Shown here one piece after another: positions 12,617 through 13,098 of a stretch of 13,098 nt of DNA. The DNA comes from Desulfonatronaceae bacterium UBA663 (GTDB lineage Bacteria; Desulfobacterota; Desulfovibrionia; Desulfovibrionales; Desulfonatronaceae), in assembly GCA_002299865.1 (NCBI GenBank), contig DBNV01000113.1, forward strand, positions 2,507-15,604, given 5' to 3'. Below the pieces are notes generated by a model that did not search any database, was not told where the DNA came from, and worked only from the letters and a program-made list of their open reading frames with translations. Position numbers and translations under genes: made by a program. The stretch's first letter is position 1, and every line of letters starts with the position of its first letter.

Positions 12617-13087
12617 TCATCCCCGCACGTACTCTTCGTCTTCGGCCAGACCCGGCCCCAAGGCGGCTGTCCCGGCCAAACAGTCACAACGCTCATTTTC
12701 CGGGTCGCCGGCGTGGCCGCGCACCCAGATAAAGCGAACATCATGCTTTTGCAGCAAGGCATCCAGGCGCAGCCATAGATCCTGGTTCTTCACCGACTTT
12801 CTCTCCGACGTCTGCCATCCGTTGCGTCGCCACTTGACCAGCCAACCTTTATTCACGGCATCGTGCAGGTATTTTGAATCGGTGAAAACCTCCACCGATC
12901 TCCGTCTTTGCAATAATTCCAGGGCCTGGATCACCGCCAGAAGCTCCATCCGATTATTTGTTGTCCGGCGAAAACCACCGGATATTTCTTTGCGCTGCAG
13001 CCCGTCCAGCAACACCGCCCCCCATCCGCCGGGGCCGGGGTTGCCCAGGCAAGCCCCGTCCGCGTATATAGTTATCTTGTTTTGCAT
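12617..13087 (-). CDS. rnhA: Ribonuclease HI
   Basis: Cleaves the RNA strand of RNA-DNA hybrids, removing R-loops and primers. The 156-aa protein has the full active site at E. coli-like positions: Asp10 (YADGACLGNPG), Glu48 (NNRMELLA), Asp70 (FTDSKYL) and Asp135 (ENERCDCLA), plus the flexible-loop His125 (VRGHAGDPEN). The basic-protrusion region KGWLVKWRRNGW is present, as in the E. coli type. Length matches the family. The ATG at 13087 is the natural start; only AAGG is visible about seven bases upstream and the window ends 11 bases beyond. It converges with the DRTGG gene, and the bidirectional hairpin at 12483-12516 probably ends its transcript. Confidence 0.96.
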   Translation of the reverse strand: MQNKITIYADGACLGNPGPGGWGAVLLDGLQRKEISGGFRRTTNNRMELLAVIQALELLQRRRSVEVFTDSKYLHDAVNKGWLVKWRRNGWQTSERKSVKNQDLWLRLDALLQKHDVRFIWVRGHAGDPENERCDCLAGTAALGPGLAEDEEYVRG

Positions 13088-13098
13088 TCAACGGCCTT

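Noticed and set aside
1..13098. Hidden mobile element, toxin-antitoxin pair, defence system or CRISPR array
   Set aside because: All coding space is filled by core metabolic or RNA genes in compact order; no transposase, integrase, repeat-spacer pattern or target duplication was seen.

Overview
The window is 13.1 kb of GC-rich, densely coding bacterial chromosome. It most resembles a sulfate-reducing deltaproteobacterium of the Desulfovibrionales. The reasons are the sirohaem dehydrogenase / HemX-CcsA-like / hemA block, a class I hybrid-cluster protein beside an HcpR-type regulator with a TTGACC-type operator, a ccmD-TPR pair, and a BioD-like/DRTGG protein. Genus cannot be fixed from sequence reading alone. 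No phage, IS element, CRISPR array, tRNA or rRNA was found. I see ordinary core genes, not an evident new multi-gene system; the unusual signals are mostly in the intergenic DNA.

Layout. (1) 17-4378, plus strand: precorrin-2 dehydrogenase, a HemX/CcsA-like membrane protein, glutamyl-tRNA reductase (hemA), a 111-aa unknown protein, and tilS. The first three overlap or nearly touch and form a tetrapyrrole operon. The unknown gene and tilS follow after a 128-nt gap carrying a nested dyad. (2) 4379-4563: a convergent junction with competing hairpins and a perfect 17-bp inverted repeat with a 3-nt loop. (3) 4564-5272, minus strand: a membrane-anchored TPR protein preceded by a 52-aa ccmD with a GTG start. 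They form a short c-type cytochrome maturation pair with no other ccm gene beside it. (4) 5273-5638: non-coding, with palindromic repeats and the hcp terminator. (5) 5639-8111: hcp (minus) and hcpR (plus) diverge from a 148-bp region with one FNR/HcpR-type operator; this is a nitrosative-stress module. (6) 8163-10308, minus strand: a PHP-domain phosphoesterase (RNase AM/YciV-like) followed by a U32 protein of the TrhP/YegQ type. (7) 10416-11198: a strong terminator and rnc (minus). (8) 11388-12452, plus strand: a BioD-like/DRTGG protein, ending at a bidirectional terminator shared with the convergent rnhA (12617-13087, minus).

Themes. Tetrapyrrole synthesis, cytochrome c maturation and Hcp/HcpR suit an anaerobe rich in haem and sirohaem enzymes. 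The other genes are mainly RNA metabolism (tilS, TrhP-like, YciV-like PHP, rnc, rnhA). The presence of ccmD suggests System I cytochrome c maturation, so the protein at 681-1508 is more likely HemX-like than a System II CcsA.
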